NCBI GenBank assembly: GCA_020854915.1
Contig: JAHKLT010000062.1
Coordinates: 1 to 34,665, forward strand
Reading direction: 5' to 3'
Length of the DNA: 34,665 nucleotides
Source: Methanobacteriaceae archaeon
GTDB lineage: Archaea; Methanobacteriota; Methanobacteria; Methanobacteriales; Methanobacteriaceae
The translations under genes were made by a program, and so were the position numbers. Numbering within the stretch: position 1 is the first letter of the stretch; each line of letters opens with the position of its first letter. Of this stretch, positions 15,825 through 25,072 are shown one piece after another. The notes beneath the pieces were generated by a model that was given only the letters and a program-made list of their open reading frames with translations, searched no databases and had not been told where the DNA came from.

Positions 15825-17399
15825 ATGGTTTTAATGTCACAAAAAATACTTAAAAAATTTGCAAAAAAAGGAATTAATCTTTCACCAGGAGCTTATAAAA
15901 AAATTATAGGTTTAGATGATCCAGTAAACTTTTCTTCTAATTTAATTGTTAAATTAAAAAGTGATAAATATAAAAATAAGGATTTATTATCTATTAAAGA
16001 AGAAATTGTTGATGATTTAATTAATTCTACAAATAATATGGAAGATAAAGCTGATAAGAGTGAAAATGATACATCGTTAAATAATAAAATAGCTAATGAT
16101 TCTAAACCTACAAACAATCCAGAACCAGAAGAGGTTATGAATGTCCCAACTACTAAATTTAAAAGAAATCTCGAAAAAGCTAATGTAAAATATGATTTTA
16201 AGATTATACAAGACACTAGTAAAAAATCATACACTAGTGGAGAGATTGATAATTTAATAGCTTATTTTAAAAGTAGATATGAAAAAATACATAAGATATT
16301 ATCTAAGCGACCTGAACTTAAAACTTGTCAAAAAATTTCTGAAATTGAAGAAGGTCAAAATAGTTTAAACCTTATTTTAATGGTTAAAGATATTAGAACT
16401 ACTAAAAATGGGCATAAATTAATTGAATTTGAAGATGAAACTGGTGAAATACCAATTTTATTTAGTAATAAAGATGAAGAAATTTTTAAAGGAGCTGAAA
16501 GATTAGTTAAAGATGAAGTTGTTGGTATTGTTGCTGAGAAAAATGGGGATCTTGCAATAGCTAAAAGTATTATTCATCCAGATATTCATAGAATTTCTCA
16601 AAAGTCTATGGATTTTGGAATTGTTTTTTTATCAGATATTCATGTTGGTAGTTTAACATTCTTAGAAGATTCTTTTTTAAAATTTGTTGATTGGATTAAT
16701 TGTGAAACTGGAAATGATGAACAGTTAGAAATAGCAAATAGTATTAAATATTTAATTATTGGTGGAGATATTGTTGATGGCGTTGGTATATATCCAAATC
16801 AGGAAAAAGAATTAGCTATTAAAGATGTTACTCAACAATATGATGAAGCTGCACGTTTACTTGGTAATATTAGAAGTGATATTAAAATAATTATTGCTCC
16901 TGGAAACCACGATGCATCTAGAGTTGCAGAGCCACAACCAGCTGTTCCTGAAAAATATGCAAAATCATTGTATGAATTAGATAATGTTGAATTTATTAGT
17001 AATCCTGGTGTAGTTTCTCTAGAAGGTATTAATGTATTGATTTATCATGGCCGTAGTTTTGATGATATGAATATGAGTATTAAAGGTTTTTCACATGATA
17101 AAAATGATATTATAATGGAAGAACTTCTTAAAAAAAGACATTTAGCTCCTATTTATGGTGAGAGAACTCCTCTTGCATCTGAACTTGAAGATTATTTGGT
17201 TATTGATGAGGTTCCTGATATTTTACATACTGGCCATGTTCACATTAATAGATATAAAAAATACAATGGTGTTCATTTAATTAATTCTGGAACTTTTCAA
17301 ACACAAACAGAGTTTCAAAAAATTTATAATATTGTTCCAACACCAGGAGAAGTTCCTGTTTTATATAAAGGAAAATATAAATTGCTTAAATTTAATTAA
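15825..17399 (+). CDS. dp1: DNA polymerase D (PolII) small subunit, exonuclease DP1
   Basis: This is the small subunit of euryarchaeal replicative polymerase D, carrying a Mre11-like 3'-5' proofreading exonuclease and an OB fold. The protein is 524 aa. Residues 1-100 are a variable N-terminal domain, then an OB fold (about 180-250, [25 protein letters not shown]), then the calcineurin-like phosphoesterase with DIHVG (about 273), [25 protein letters not shown] and [10 protein letters not shown] and the usual C-terminal [14 protein letters not shown], where the metal ligands are. No strong Shine-Dalgarno is visible; starts are possible at 15825 or 15834 (MSQKILKKF). It is near the putative origin. 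The catalytic DP2 partner is not in the window. Confidence 0.93.
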   Translation: MVLMSQKILKKFAKKGINLSPGAYKKIIGLDDPVNFSSNLIVKLKSDKYKNKDLLSIKEEIVDDLINSTNNMEDKADKSENDTSLNNKIANDSKPTNNPEPEEVMNVPTTKFKRNLEKANVKYDFKIIQDTSKKSYTSGEIDNLIAYFKSRYEKIHKILSKRPELKTCQKISEIEEGQNSLNLILMVKDIRTTKNGHKLIEFEDETGEIPILFSNKDEEIFKGAERLVKDEVVGIVAEKNGDLAIAKSIIHPDIHRISQKSMDFGIVFLSDIHVGSLTFLEDSFLKFVDWINCETGNDEQLEIANSIKYLIIGGDIVDGVGIYPNQEKELAIKDVTQQYDEAARLLGNIRSDIKIIIAPGNHDASRVAEPQPAVPEKYAKSLYELDNVEFISNPGVVSLEGINVLIYHGRSFDDMNMSIKGFSHDKNDIIMEELLKKRHLAPIYGERTPLASELEDYLVIDEVPDILHTGHVHINRYKKYNGVHLINSGTFQTQTEFQKIYNIVPTPGEVPVLYKGKYKLLKFN

Positions 17400-17472
17400 T
17401 TTTACAGCAAATTTTTAAATACTAATAAATTAAATATTTTTATAATATTTTATGCAAATTAGTTGTGGTATA

Positions 17473-18057
17473 ATGAAAAATCAGGCAAAAGAAGTAGTTG
17501 ACATTTCAAAATATCTTTATGAAAGAAAATTAGTTTCAGGAAAAGCAGGTAATGTTAGTTTAAGATTTAAAAGTGAAAATGGAGATATAATAGCTATTAC
17601 CCCTACTTTAAAATCATTGGGTAATTTAGAAGAAAAGGACATTGTTTTAGTTGATATAGATGGTAATGTTTTAAGTAAAGGAAATCCATCATCAGAACTT
17701 GATATGCATTTAGCTATTTATAAAAAAAGAAAGGATGTAAATGGTATTGCTCATACTCATTCTCCATTTGCAACTGGATTCGCCTTTTCAGAAAAAAGAA
17801 TTAAAAGACATGATAGATTTGGCAAAATTTCAGCCCCATATTTAGAAGATTTAGAATATGAAGCCCCTGGAAGTGAAAACTTAGCTAAAAAAGCTTGTGA
17901 AGCTTTAGAAGAGGAAGAAACTTTAGTTTTGAAGGATCATGGAATTATAGCTATTGGTAAAAATTTAGAAGAAGCAGCTGAACTTGTTGAATTTGTAGAA
18001 GATATTGCTAAAACTCAATTTATATCTTATATGCTAAATCTTTCTGATGAATTATAA
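17473..18057 (+). CDS. fucA: Class II aldolase (L-fuculose-phosphate aldolase family)
   Basis: Metal-dependent class II aldolase of the FucA/AraD family. Zn-binding and catalytic residues are visible: GNVSLRF, SSELDMHLAIYKKR, and HTHSPFATG (two of the Zn histidines, with a third in LVLKDHGIIAIG). The catalytic Glu is in SELDMH. The protein is 194 aa from ATG 17473, of ordinary length; an ATG 21 bp upstream (17452) is possible but has no Shine-Dalgarno and follows a TATA-like TTTTTATAATATT, which suits a start near 17470 better. In methanogens FucA makes lactaldehyde that can feed coenzyme F420 lactate (family knowledge, MJ1418). It lies downstream of the polymerase gene on the same strand. 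Confidence 0.85.
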   Translation: MKNQAKEVVDISKYLYERKLVSGKAGNVSLRFKSENGDIIAITPTLKSLGNLEEKDIVLVDIDGNVLSKGNPSSELDMHLAIYKKRKDVNGIAHTHSPFATGFAFSEKRIKRHDRFGKISAPYLEDLEYEAPGSENLAKKACEALEEEETLVLKDHGIIAIGKNLEEAAELVEFVEDIAKTQFISYMLNLSDEL

Positions 18058-18158
18058 GTATTGTCTTTAATTAATTTTAAATATAATAAAAAATATAATA
18101 TTAATACTTACCAATTTTTTTATATATTAATTTTATTGTATTTAAGGAGGCAGTAAAA

Positions 18159-18413
18159 ATGAGTAAGGAAATTATTGCAGAAGTTTCTGAAATTTTAAAA
18201 CATATTATGGAAAATAATAGTGTTCCAAGAAATATTAGGAAAGCTGCAGAAGATTCAAACACTATGTTAAATGATGAAACAGAGGATGAAACAGTAAGAG
18301 TTAGTTCCGTTATTTTAAAATTAGATGATATTAGTAACGACCCAAATATTCCAGTACATGCTAGAACATTGATTTGGGAAATATTAAGTAAATTAGAATC
18401 AATTAAAACTTAA
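18159..18413 (+). CDS. UPF0147 family protein
   Basis: This 84-aa acidic, helical protein matches the archaeal UPF0147 family, with NSVPRNIRKAAEDSN near residue 20 and NDPNIPVHARTLIWEILSKLE at the C-terminus. The function is unknown. The ATG is preceded by GGAGG at ideal spacing. Its stop overlaps the stop of cbiG on the other strand by 4 bp (TTAA). Confidence 0.9.
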   Translation: MSKEIIAEVSEILKHIMENNSVPRNIRKAAEDSNTMLNDETEDETVRVSSVILKLDDISNDPNIPVHARTLIWEILSKLESIKT

Positions 18414-19423
18414 TTTTTAGATATAGCAATAGCTATTGTAACACCATCAAATGCTTTTTTTTTATAAATTAATTTTGAATCAAATCCAGCTACTATTAAT
18501 GCAGATTGTTCACTAACACCATTAATTCCGAAATTAGATTTAACAAATTTAGAAATAGAACAATCTTTTGATTTAAATAATTTTAATTTTTCAATATCAA
18601 CTATTTTTAAAGGTATATTGAGATTATAAGATATATCTATAATTCCTTTTTCATTTTTCTTCATTTCACCAGTTGCAATATAATTAATCCTTTCAATTGG
18701 TAAATTTAAATCATTAATAGCTATTTTTAACCCTTTTAATATTTCATTATGATTTTTACCTTTTCTACAACCTATTCCCACTACTAAATCTCTTTCTTTA
18801 ATTATTATTTCATGATTATTTACTTTTGCTAAAATTTCATTTTTAGAAAGCTTATCATCGTATTTGATGAGGTATGTTTCAAGTGTATTTTTCTCAATAA
18901 AATCAATTATATAATCTAATTTATTGTTTCTATTAAAAAATAATTCAATCATTTCACCATTTAAAATAGCTTTATTAAAATATAAAATACTTTTAGGATT
19001 TAATATTTTTAAATAAAATAAATTACTTAAATAATCAATAGCTATTTTTTGATTAACATCAGTGGAAGTAGTTATAACTTCTTGTGTATCTAATAATCCA
19101 GCTATTTTTTTTGAAAATTTATTTGCACCGCCAATATGGCCTGATAATAAACTTATAACAAATTCTCCATTTTCATCTAAGTTTAATATTCCAGGATCTT
19201 TTAATTTTGAATCAATGAGTTTAGCTATTGATCTAATTACAATACCACTAGCCATAATAGCTATTATCATATCATATTCAAAAAAAGCTATTTTAAAATT
19301 CTTTTTAACATCTTTATAAAAAATATCTGTTTTTATAATTGTTGAATCATTATCTAAATAGTTTTTAATTTTATTAGATAATTTCAAACCTTTTTCTGTA
19401 AGTGAAATAATAGCTACCTTCAT
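18410..19423 (-). CDS. cbiG: Cobalt-precorrin-5A hydrolase
   Basis: CbiG opens the delta-lactone of cobalt-precorrin-5A, releasing acetaldehyde in anaerobic cobalamin synthesis. The 337-aa protein has the N-terminal domain (MKVAIISLTEKGLKLSNKI, IIAIMASGIVIRSIA near 60, FVISLLSGHIGGANKF near 95), a middle domain, and the CobE-like C-terminal domain (VVGIGCRKGKNHNEIL near 215, NGVSEQSALIVAG near 300). It begins in an ATGA overlap with the stop of cbiB and is therefore translationally coupled. The two cobalamin genes face the origin-proximal side. The 3' end overlaps the UPF0147 stop. Confidence 0.92.
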   Translation of the reverse strand: MKVAIISLTEKGLKLSNKIKNYLDNDSTIIKTDIFYKDVKKNFKIAFFEYDMIIAIMASGIVIRSIAKLIDSKLKDPGILNLDENGEFVISLLSGHIGGANKFSKKIAGLLDTQEVITTSTDVNQKIAIDYLSNLFYLKILNPKSILYFNKAILNGEMIELFFNRNNKLDYIIDFIEKNTLETYLIKYDDKLSKNEILAKVNNHEIIIKERDLVVGIGCRKGKNHNEILKGLKIAINDLNLPIERINYIATGEMKKNEKGIIDISYNLNIPLKIVDIEKLKLFKSKDCSISKFVKSNFGINGVSEQSALIVAGFDSKLIYKKKAFDGVTIAIAISKN

Positions 19424-20424
19424 CTAAACACCATAAATAAAATTAATATTGTAATTGTAAATACAAACATCGTTGTTTTTGAAAGATCAATAGATTTTTT
19501 TATATCATTTAATCCTAATTCTTTATTTTTAGAACCTATTATATAAACACCTTGTTTTACAAGTTGAATTCCAAGTGCACCTGCAGTTGGTGCCATTGTA
19601 TATCCAGAATTTGGACTTGAACATTTTTGAGAATCATTTATTAATACATTATAGCTATTTTTCCAATTATAGTCTAGTATAAATGATGTAATTATTACAA
19701 ATATACCTCCTATTCTTGCAGGTATAAAATTCAGTATATCATCAAAGTTAGCTGGTATAAAACCGATTAAAGTGTATTTTTCATTTTTATAACCAACCAT
19801 TGCATCTAATGTATTAACAATTCGATATATTAATGGAAATAAAATTAATAAGAGAAGTTTAATAGTTAAATTAAAATCAAAAAAATTTATTATTATGATT
19901 CCTAAAAAAAAGTAAAAAACAGGACTTATATATGAATCAACGATATTTTCTGATAAAGTTTCAATTGTTGCAGAAATAATTAATTTTTCATCTAGTTTCT
20001 CAGTATCTCTACTAACTAAAAATCCAACAGATTCTCTTGCTTTATCAATATCATGTATCAAATTAAATCTTATATCTTCAGCAGAATTTATCAATAATTT
20101 AAATGAAAAAGTACTAGATAAAATAAAAATATATACAATTAATAAAAATATATAATTAATTTTACTAGCTATTAATAAAATGATTATAAAAAAACTTAAT
20201 GAAATTATAATAGTCAATAATAATAAAAATAATCCAGATAATCTATTTTTTAAATTAATTAAATGATCAGTTAAAAAAGATATTATATTTCCAATAATAA
20301 CAACTGGATGGACTTTACTCGGTATTTCACCATATACTAAATCTAATATTAATGAAAATATAAAAATAATAACTGAAATATTTAAAAAATTTATATTATT
20401 AATTTGATTTATAATTTCTATCAT
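19420..20424 (-). CDS. cbiB: Adenosylcobinamide-phosphate synthase
   Basis: CbiB/CobD attaches the aminopropanol arm to adenosylcobyric acid, an inner-membrane step of cobalamin synthesis. The 334-aa protein has several hydrophobic helices and the family signatures LDLVYGEIPSKVHPVVIIGNII, RESVGFLVSRDTEKL, ETLSENIVDSYISPVFYF, NTLDAMVGYKNEKY and SPNSGYTMAPTAGALGIQL. The length is normal. Its TGA overlaps the cbiG start (ATGA), so they form an operon of two genes, with cbiB first. Confidence 0.93.
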   Translation of the reverse strand: MIEIINQINNINFLNISVIIFIFSLILDLVYGEIPSKVHPVVIIGNIISFLTDHLINLKNRLSGLFLLLLTIIISLSFFIIILLIASKINYIFLLIVYIFILSSTFSFKLLINSAEDIRFNLIHDIDKARESVGFLVSRDTEKLDEKLIISATIETLSENIVDSYISPVFYFFLGIIIINFFDFNLTIKLLLLILFPLIYRIVNTLDAMVGYKNEKYTLIGFIPANFDDILNFIPARIGGIFVIITSFILDYNWKNSYNVLINDSQKCSSPNSGYTMAPTAGALGIQLVKQGVYIIGSKNKELGLNDIKKSIDLSKTTMFVFTITILILFMVFR

Positions 20425-20497
20425 TAAATATAATTATATACATTAAATCATATATCTATTTTTAAATTTTATTATTGAATTTTATTTGTGTGAAAAA

Positions 20498-20983
20498 ATG
20501 ATTACAGAAGAAACAGTACAAAAATGGCTAATTGACGAATCTTTATTTAAAGAAAAATTACAGGATGAAAACTCTAACTTTCATTATATAATCAATTATC
20601 CTGATAATCATATTATGGATGTTATTCAACCTGTTGGAAAACCAGACTTAATAATAATTGGATGTGCAACTGAAATAGGAGAAGATCACAGAAATTTGAT
20701 GAGAAAAGCAAAAAATGAAGTTAAAGAAGGTTTTGTTTGGGATGTTAGATTTATATTAAATAATTTCTTACTTGATTTTAATTTACAAATTGAAAACAAT
20801 GAACTTAAGCATTTTGTAATAACAGAAGAAATTTTTGAAGATGGTCTAACAAAGGATGTTTTAATTAGATCAATTAAAAAAGTCTTTAAAGCAAAACTTC
20901 AATGTATGTGGGGACTTGAAAAAACATTTGGAATTGTTAATGTAGATATTAATAAAAATGATGATAATAATATGTTTGTTTAA
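20498..20983 (+). CDS. DUF2299 family protein
   Basis: This 161-aa protein matches archaeal DUF2299, with KWLIDESLFKEKLQDENSNFHYIINYP, VIQPVGKPDLIIIG and LWDVRF-like VWDVRFILNNFLLDF. The fold is thought to resemble a type III secretion chaperone-like alpha/beta structure (recall), with no assigned function. The start is ATG 20498 with GTGTGA upstream; the TTG 12 bp upstream is less likely. It lies between cbiB and the origin region, in the same position relative to orc1/cdc6 as in related Methanobacteriales (from memory). Confidence 0.85.
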   Translation: MITEETVQKWLIDESLFKEKLQDENSNFHYIINYPDNHIMDVIQPVGKPDLIIIGCATEIGEDHRNLMRKAKNEVKEGFVWDVRFILNNFLLDFNLQIENNELKHFVITEEIFEDGLTKDVLIRSIKKVFKAKLQCMWGLEKTFGIVNVDINKNDDNNMFV

Positions 20984-21018
20984 ATAAAACAACTATTTTT
21001 TATTTTTTTTATTTTTAG

Positions 21019-21045
21019 AGTGAGAGAGGTATATTTCAAGTGAAA
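21019..21045 (-). promoter_or_regulatory. ORB-like box 1 (leftward)
   Basis: On the minus strand: core TTTCACTTGAAA, then TATACCTCTCTCACTC. The core matches TTTACACTTGAAA except for one base and the extension matches boxes 3 and 4. Confidence 0.7.
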
Positions 21046-21071
21046 GCTTTTTTCATAACCTGAAAGAATGA

Positions 21072-21093
21072 AGAGATATATTTCATATGTAAA
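21072..21093 (-). promoter_or_regulatory. ORB-like box 2, degenerate (leftward)
   Basis: On the minus strand: TTTACATATGAAA followed by TATATCTCT. It keeps most of the mini-ORB, with CT changed to TA in the centre, and the extension differs by one base. Confidence 0.5.
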
Positions 21094-21186
21094 TTAATTG
21101 AAATTTAGCTCTTATTATTTTTTTAAAAATCATCATTTAAACTTTTTATTTTTAAATTCAAGGATTTTAAATAATCTTTCATAAAA

Positions 21187-21210
21187 TTTTACACTTGAAA
21201 TATACCTCTT
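21187..21210 (+). promoter_or_regulatory. ORB box 3 (rightward)
   Basis: TTTTACACTTGAAA followed by TATACCTCTT. The mini-ORB core is a perfect match, with the extension seen in the other boxes. Confidence 0.8.
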
Positions 21211-21236
21211 GATTTTACTTTTTCACAAATTTTTAA

Positions 21237-21263
21237 TTCACTTGAAACATACCTCTCACTCTC
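21237..21263 (+). promoter_or_regulatory. ORB box 4 (rightward)
   Basis: TTCACTTGAAACATACCTCT followed by CACTCTC. It is very close to box 1 in sequence but reads in the opposite direction. Confidence 0.75.
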
Positions 21264-21633
21264 TTTATCATATTTTTAAAAGTTTAATTTTTTAAATAAA
21301 AATATTGTTTAAAACCTTTATTTATTGATTTTAAACTAGTATTAGTAATTTATTTTTAATAAATTTTTATACAGTTGAAAAATTACTTTTTTCATTTGAA
21401 ATTTTAATAAAAATATAAAAAATATTAATTAATGTTTTTTTTAAAAAAATTTATAAATGTATTATTTAAGAATATACATTTAAATTATACTTATAATCCA
21501 ATAAAACATCTTAGTATCAATTATTTTTTAATTTAATTAATTATAATTAAAATAATATTTTTTTATTTCAAATAATTTAATACTAATTTAATATTTTGTA
21601 ATAAATACTTTTATTTATGCTGATAAAAATAAT

Positions 21634-21646
21634 ATTACACTGGAAA
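21634..21646 (+). promoter_or_regulatory. Degenerate mini-ORB near orc1/cdc6
   Basis: ATTACACTGGAAA differs from TTTACACTTGAAA at two positions. It sits 78 bp before the Orc1/Cdc6 start. Confidence 0.45.
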
Positions 21647-21692
21647 TAAAACATAAGTTTATTACTATAAAATTATTTTTAAATTAATAAAA

Positions 21693-21705
21693 TTTACACT
21701 TGAAA
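21693..21705 (+). promoter_or_regulatory. Mini-ORB directly before orc1/cdc6
   Basis: A perfect TTTACACTTGAAA ends 19 bp before the start codon of orc1/cdc6. Binding here could also repress the gene's own transcription (inference). Confidence 0.7.
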
Positions 21706-21723
21706 CTATTACAAAGTGATTAA

Positions 21724-22875
21724 ATGGGAAATATTTTTGACAATTTAGAAGGAGAAGAATCAGTTTTTGAAGATAAAACACCACTGGATCATAGATTTTT
21801 ACCAGAGAAATTACCTCATAGAGACGAACAAATTACTGAAATAGCTAAACACTGGATTGAAGCATTAAATAATGTAACACCTTCTGATGTTACTATTTAT
21901 GGTAAAACTGGAACAGGAAAAACTGCAGCTGCTAAATTTGCAAGATCACAATTAAAAGAAGCAGCTCAAAATAAAAATGTGTTTATTAAAGTAGAATATA
22001 TTAGATGTACAGATTATACTACTGAATATCAGGTTATAGCTCAATTATGTCAGAGACTTGGAAGAGATGTACCAAATAGAGGCTGGACAAAGGGGGAAAT
22101 TATTAATACATTTAGAAATATCTTTAAACAAAATTCTTTTGGAAATAAACTTATTTTAATTGTAATATTAGATGAGATAGATATTTTGCTTGAAAAAGAT
22201 GGTGATGGAATACTTTATACATTAACTAGAACAGAAAATGTTTCTATTTTATCAATAAGTAATTATATTGATTTTAAAAAATTTATTAAACCTCGTGTAA
22301 TGAGCAGTTTAAGGGATAAAGAAATAGTATTTCCTCCATATGTAGCAAGTCAATTAGCTGATATCTTAGAAGAACGTGCAAAACTATCATTTAAAGATAA
22401 TGTACTGCATAATGATGTTATTTTATTATGTGCAGCTATGGCCGCTAAAGAAGAAGGAGATGCAAGATATGCTTTGGATCTTTTACGTACTGCAGGAGAA
22501 ATTGCAGATGATGAAGGATCAAACGAAATTTTAGGGGAATATGTAAGAACTGCAAAAGATAAAATTGAACACAATAAAATTACTGATATTATTATTACAC
22601 TACCAACACAACAACAAAGAGTTTTAGAAGCATTACTTAAGCTTACTCAATCTAGTGAAGAAATAACTTCTGGAAAATTGTATGATACATATAAAGAAGT
22701 TTCAAAAGGAGATTCTGTAACTTATAGAAGAATTTTTGATTTTATAAATGAACTTGAAATGCTTGGAATAATTTCAACAAATACAATATCACGTGGTAGA
22801 GGAAAAGGAAGAACAAATATAATATCCTTGCAATGTGATACAAGATTACTTGAAACTACATTATATTCTATTTAA
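21724..22875 (+). CDS. cdc6: Orc1/Cdc6 replication initiator
   Basis: This AAA+ protein recognises the origin and loads the MCM helicase. The 383-aa protein has Walker A GKTGTGKT (about residues 60-67), Walker B VILDEID (about 147-153), a sensor 1 region (SILSISNY), a sensor 2 region around [18 protein letters not shown], and a C-terminal winged helix ([35 protein letters not shown]). The start is ATG preceded by GTGATT at the proper distance. It lies beside the ORB cluster, which is the usual arrangement for an archaeal origin. It is a normal-length Orc1-1-type protein, and no second paralogue is in the window. Confidence 0.95.
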   Translation: MGNIFDNLEGEESVFEDKTPLDHRFLPEKLPHRDEQITEIAKHWIEALNNVTPSDVTIYGKTGTGKTAAAKFARSQLKEAAQNKNVFIKVEYIRCTDYTTEYQVIAQLCQRLGRDVPNRGWTKGEIINTFRNIFKQNSFGNKLILIVILDEIDILLEKDGDGILYTLTRTENVSILSISNYIDFKKFIKPRVMSSLRDKEIVFPPYVASQLADILEERAKLSFKDNVLHNDVILLCAAMAAKEEGDARYALDLLRTAGEIADDEGSNEILGEYVRTAKDKIEHNKITDIIITLPTQQQRVLEALLKLTQSSEEITSGKLYDTYKEVSKGDSVTYRRIFDFINELEMLGIISTNTISRGRGKGRTNIISLQCDTRLLETTLYSI

Positions 22876-22962
22876 TTTAAGACTTTTTATTATTTCTCTT
22901 GAATCTATAATATATTCTATTGAATTTTATTGTATTCCTTGGAATCTACAATATATTACTAT
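22849..22962. repeat. Three imperfect repeats around the cdc6 3' end
   Basis: Three similar units occur: 22849-22871 (CTTGAAACTACATTATATTC), 22898-22920 (CTTGAATCTATAATATATTC) and 22937-22962 (CCTTGGAATCTACAATATAT). They are spaced about 40-50 bp apart, across the last codons of cdc6 and the gap to pyrB. Each opens with a CTTGAA-like ORB core. They may be degenerate origin boxes, or coincidence in AT-rich DNA. Confidence 0.4.
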
Positions 22963-22980
22963 TTTTTAAAATATTAAATA

Positions 22981-23901
22981 TTATTTAAGTAATTGTTTAA
23001 GTATGGCCATTCTCATTGGTACAGCATTAAATGCTTGCTCAAAATACTTATTATATTTTGTATTATCTACATCTTGGCTAATTTCATCAATTCTTGGTAA
23101 TGGATGCATTACAATTAAATTTTTACCATTTATTAATTCTTTATTAATAATGTATCTGCTTTTAATTTTTAAATATTCTTCAATGTCTCCAAAACGCTCT
23201 TTTTGTATTCTAGTAACATATAATACATCTACTTTATCAACAATATTTTTTAAATTTTCTTCTTCATAATAGCTAATATTGTTTTTTTCCAAATCATGTA
23301 ATATTTCATTTGGCATTTTTAGTTCTTTAGGAGATACAAAGTACATTTCAACATCATATAAACCTAATGCATATGCAAGTGAGTGTACTGTACGCCCATA
23401 TTTTAAATCTCCCACTAAAGCTATTTTTAAACCATCAATCTTTTTAAATTCTTTTTTAATAGTATATAAATCTAGTAATGTTTGTGTTGGATGTTGACCT
23501 GCACCGTCTCCTGCATTTATAATTGGTACATTAACTATATCTGATATAAACTTTGAAACTCCTTCTATTTCATGTCTTATAACAAGACCATCACAATATG
23601 CTTCAAACATTTTTGCTGTATCTGCTATACTTTCTCCCTTTGCAACTGAACTAGTTATACTATTTTCAAATCCTATACATTCTCCTCCAAGTCTTTTCAT
23701 ACTTGTTTCAAATGACAACTTTGTTCTTGTTGATGGTTCAAAGAACATCATTCCAAGGATTTTTCCATTTAAAGTATCTGAGTTTTCTTCTGATTTGGCT
23801 ACTTTTTCAAGTTTAAAAGCTTCATCTATTATATAATCAATATCTTCCCTTTTTAAATCCTTTATAGTTATTATATCATTGAAGTTAAAAATGTGAACCA
23901 A
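22981..23901 (-). CDS. pyrB: Aspartate carbamoyltransferase catalytic subunit
   Basis: PyrB joins carbamoyl phosphate and aspartate in de novo pyrimidine synthesis. The 306-aa protein contains the carbamoyl-phosphate site FEPSTRTKLSFE (about 55-66), IRHEIEGVSKF, GDGAGQHPTQTLLDLYTI (about 132-149), GDLKYGRTVHSLAYAL and MHPLPRIDEI (about 265). The start is probably the TTG at 23901, since the family begins FNFNDII and no ATG fits. It lies 26 bp after hisG on the same strand, so the two are likely one operon. No pyrI regulatory gene adjoins it. Confidence 0.92.
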   Translation of the reverse strand: MVHIFNFNDIITIKDLKREDIDYIIDEAFKLEKVAKSEENSDTLNGKILGMMFFEPSTRTKLSFETSMKRLGGECIGFENSITSSVAKGESIADTAKMFEAYCDGLVIRHEIEGVSKFISDIVNVPIINAGDGAGQHPTQTLLDLYTIKKEFKKIDGLKIALVGDLKYGRTVHSLAYALGLYDVEMYFVSPKELKMPNEILHDLEKNNISYYEEENLKNIVDKVDVLYVTRIQKERFGDIEEYLKIKSRYIINKELINGKNLIVMHPLPRIDEISQDVDNTKYNKYFEQAFNAVPMRMAILKQLLK

Positions 23902-23927
23902 CTCTTAAATTTAATATATTTATATAA

Positions 23928-24788
23928 TTAAATAATTCTTTCTATTGGAACGACTAATATATCTTTTGCACCAGCATTTTTTAATTGATTTACAAGTTCA
24001 AAAACTTCATCTTCATCAATTACTGCTTGAACAGCAACAGTTTTTTCATCAGATAATACTTCAGATATTGTAGGGCCTGTCATAGATGGCATAACTTTTT
24101 TAATATCATCTAAATAATTACTTTTAACATTCATCATCACTAGTTTTTTTCTCTCAGCATCTATTACTCCACCAATACTAGTGCTTATAGAATCTATTAA
24201 CAATTTTTTCTCATTATAACTATCTTTATTTGCAATTAATTTTATAGAACTTTTTAAAATAGTATCAATAATTTTTAAGTGATTCATCCTAAGTGTTGTT
24301 CCTGTACTTGTTAAGTCTGTAATTAAATCACTTACACCAATAAATGGGGCTGCTTCTGTTGATCCACTTAATTTAACTACTTTTAAATTTAATCCTTTTT
24401 CATTGAAATACTGCTTTGTTAAATTTGGGAATTCACTAGCTACTATCATCTCATCTTTAACATCATTTATAGAAGAAATTTTTGACTCTTCAGGAGAAGC
24501 AAGTACTAAGTTTGTTTTACCAAAATTTAAATCAAGTAATATCTTAACTTCTGAGTCACTTTCTTTTAAAAGATCTAATCCAGTTATTCCTAAATCAACA
24601 ACCCCATCTTCTACAAATTCTGGTATATCTGATGCACGTGCAAATAATACATCTATGTTTTTATTATGTGTGGCTGAGAATAATTTTCTATTAACATTAT
24701 CTTTTAAACCGAGTCCAGCTTTTTCTAAGATGTCTATTGATGGATCACTTATTCTCCCTTTTGATGGTATAGCTATTTTTATTTTCAT
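23928..24788 (-). CDS. hisG: ATP phosphoribosyltransferase, long form
   Basis: HisG joins ATP and PRPP in the first step of histidine synthesis. The start is set at 24788 (MKIKIAIPSKGRISDPS, the usual opening); an ATG 9 bp upstream is possible. The 286-aa protein has two catalytic lobes with GLDLL, ASEFPNLTKQYF, LSGSTEAAPFIGVSDLITDLTSTGTTLR (PRPP site, about 145-172) and the C-terminal regulatory domain with VMPSMTGPTISEVL and VFELVNQLKNAGAKDILVVPIERI, a fold that binds histidine. The long form needs no HisZ. It precedes pyrB in the same operon. Histidine feedback is expected from the C-terminal domain. Confidence 0.92.
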   Translation of the reverse strand: MKIKIAIPSKGRISDPSIDILEKAGLGLKDNVNRKLFSATHNKNIDVLFARASDIPEFVEDGVVDLGITGLDLLKESDSEVKILLDLNFGKTNLVLASPEESKISSINDVKDEMIVASEFPNLTKQYFNEKGLNLKVVKLSGSTEAAPFIGVSDLITDLTSTGTTLRMNHLKIIDTILKSSIKLIANKDSYNEKKLLIDSISTSIGGVIDAERKKLVMMNVKSNYLDDIKKVMPSMTGPTISEVLSDEKTVAVQAVIDEDEVFELVNQLKNAGAKDILVVPIERII

Positions 24789-25041
24789 CTTAATCATTTT
24801 TTAATTAATTATTTTTATTTTTCTTTTTATAGTAAATAAATCTTATTTATTTAGATTTTTTGATTTTTTTTAAATATTATTTAGTATTTTCAAATCAAGT
24901 AAATTTTAGAAAATATTAATACTTTTTAAGTATTTATTTTATTGCTTTTTTGATTTTAATTCTTTATATTTCTATTCAATCCCTTAATAATTAATAAATA
25001 TTTTCTTAATTTTTAAAATAACTTAATTTTTAGTGCAAATA

Positions 25042-25051
25042 TTTAAATATA
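25042..25051 (+). promoter_or_regulatory. Putative TATA box of the histone gene
   Basis: TTTAAATATA lies about 80 bp before the histone ATG, within the 332-bp gap between hisG and the histone. The rest of the gap (24798-25040) is AT-rich, with no gene or repeat that I can support. Confidence 0.4.
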
Positions 25052-25072
25052 AGGTTTTTTAAAACACTTATT

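Larger units (their letters stand above)
20984..21723. other. Putative chromosomal replication origin (oriC)
   Basis: This 740-bp gene-free region is extremely AT-rich and lies immediately upstream of orc1/cdc6. It holds several ORB-like boxes built on TTTACACTTGAAA with a following TATACCTCT extension, in both orientations. They cluster at 21019-21093 (reading leftward) and 21187-21263 (reading rightward). Single or degenerate boxes lie nearer the gene. The AT-rich section from about 21280 to 21680, with long A/T runs, is a plausible unwinding element. Mini-ORBs with this sequence were defined for Methanothermobacter origins (family knowledge). No other gene is visible in the gap. Confidence 0.85.

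Noticed and set aside
21368-21401. Further ORB-like words (TATACAGTTGAAA, TTTTCATTTGAAA)
   Set aside because: Each differs at several positions from the core and lacks the TATACCTCT extension, so they are not listed as boxes.
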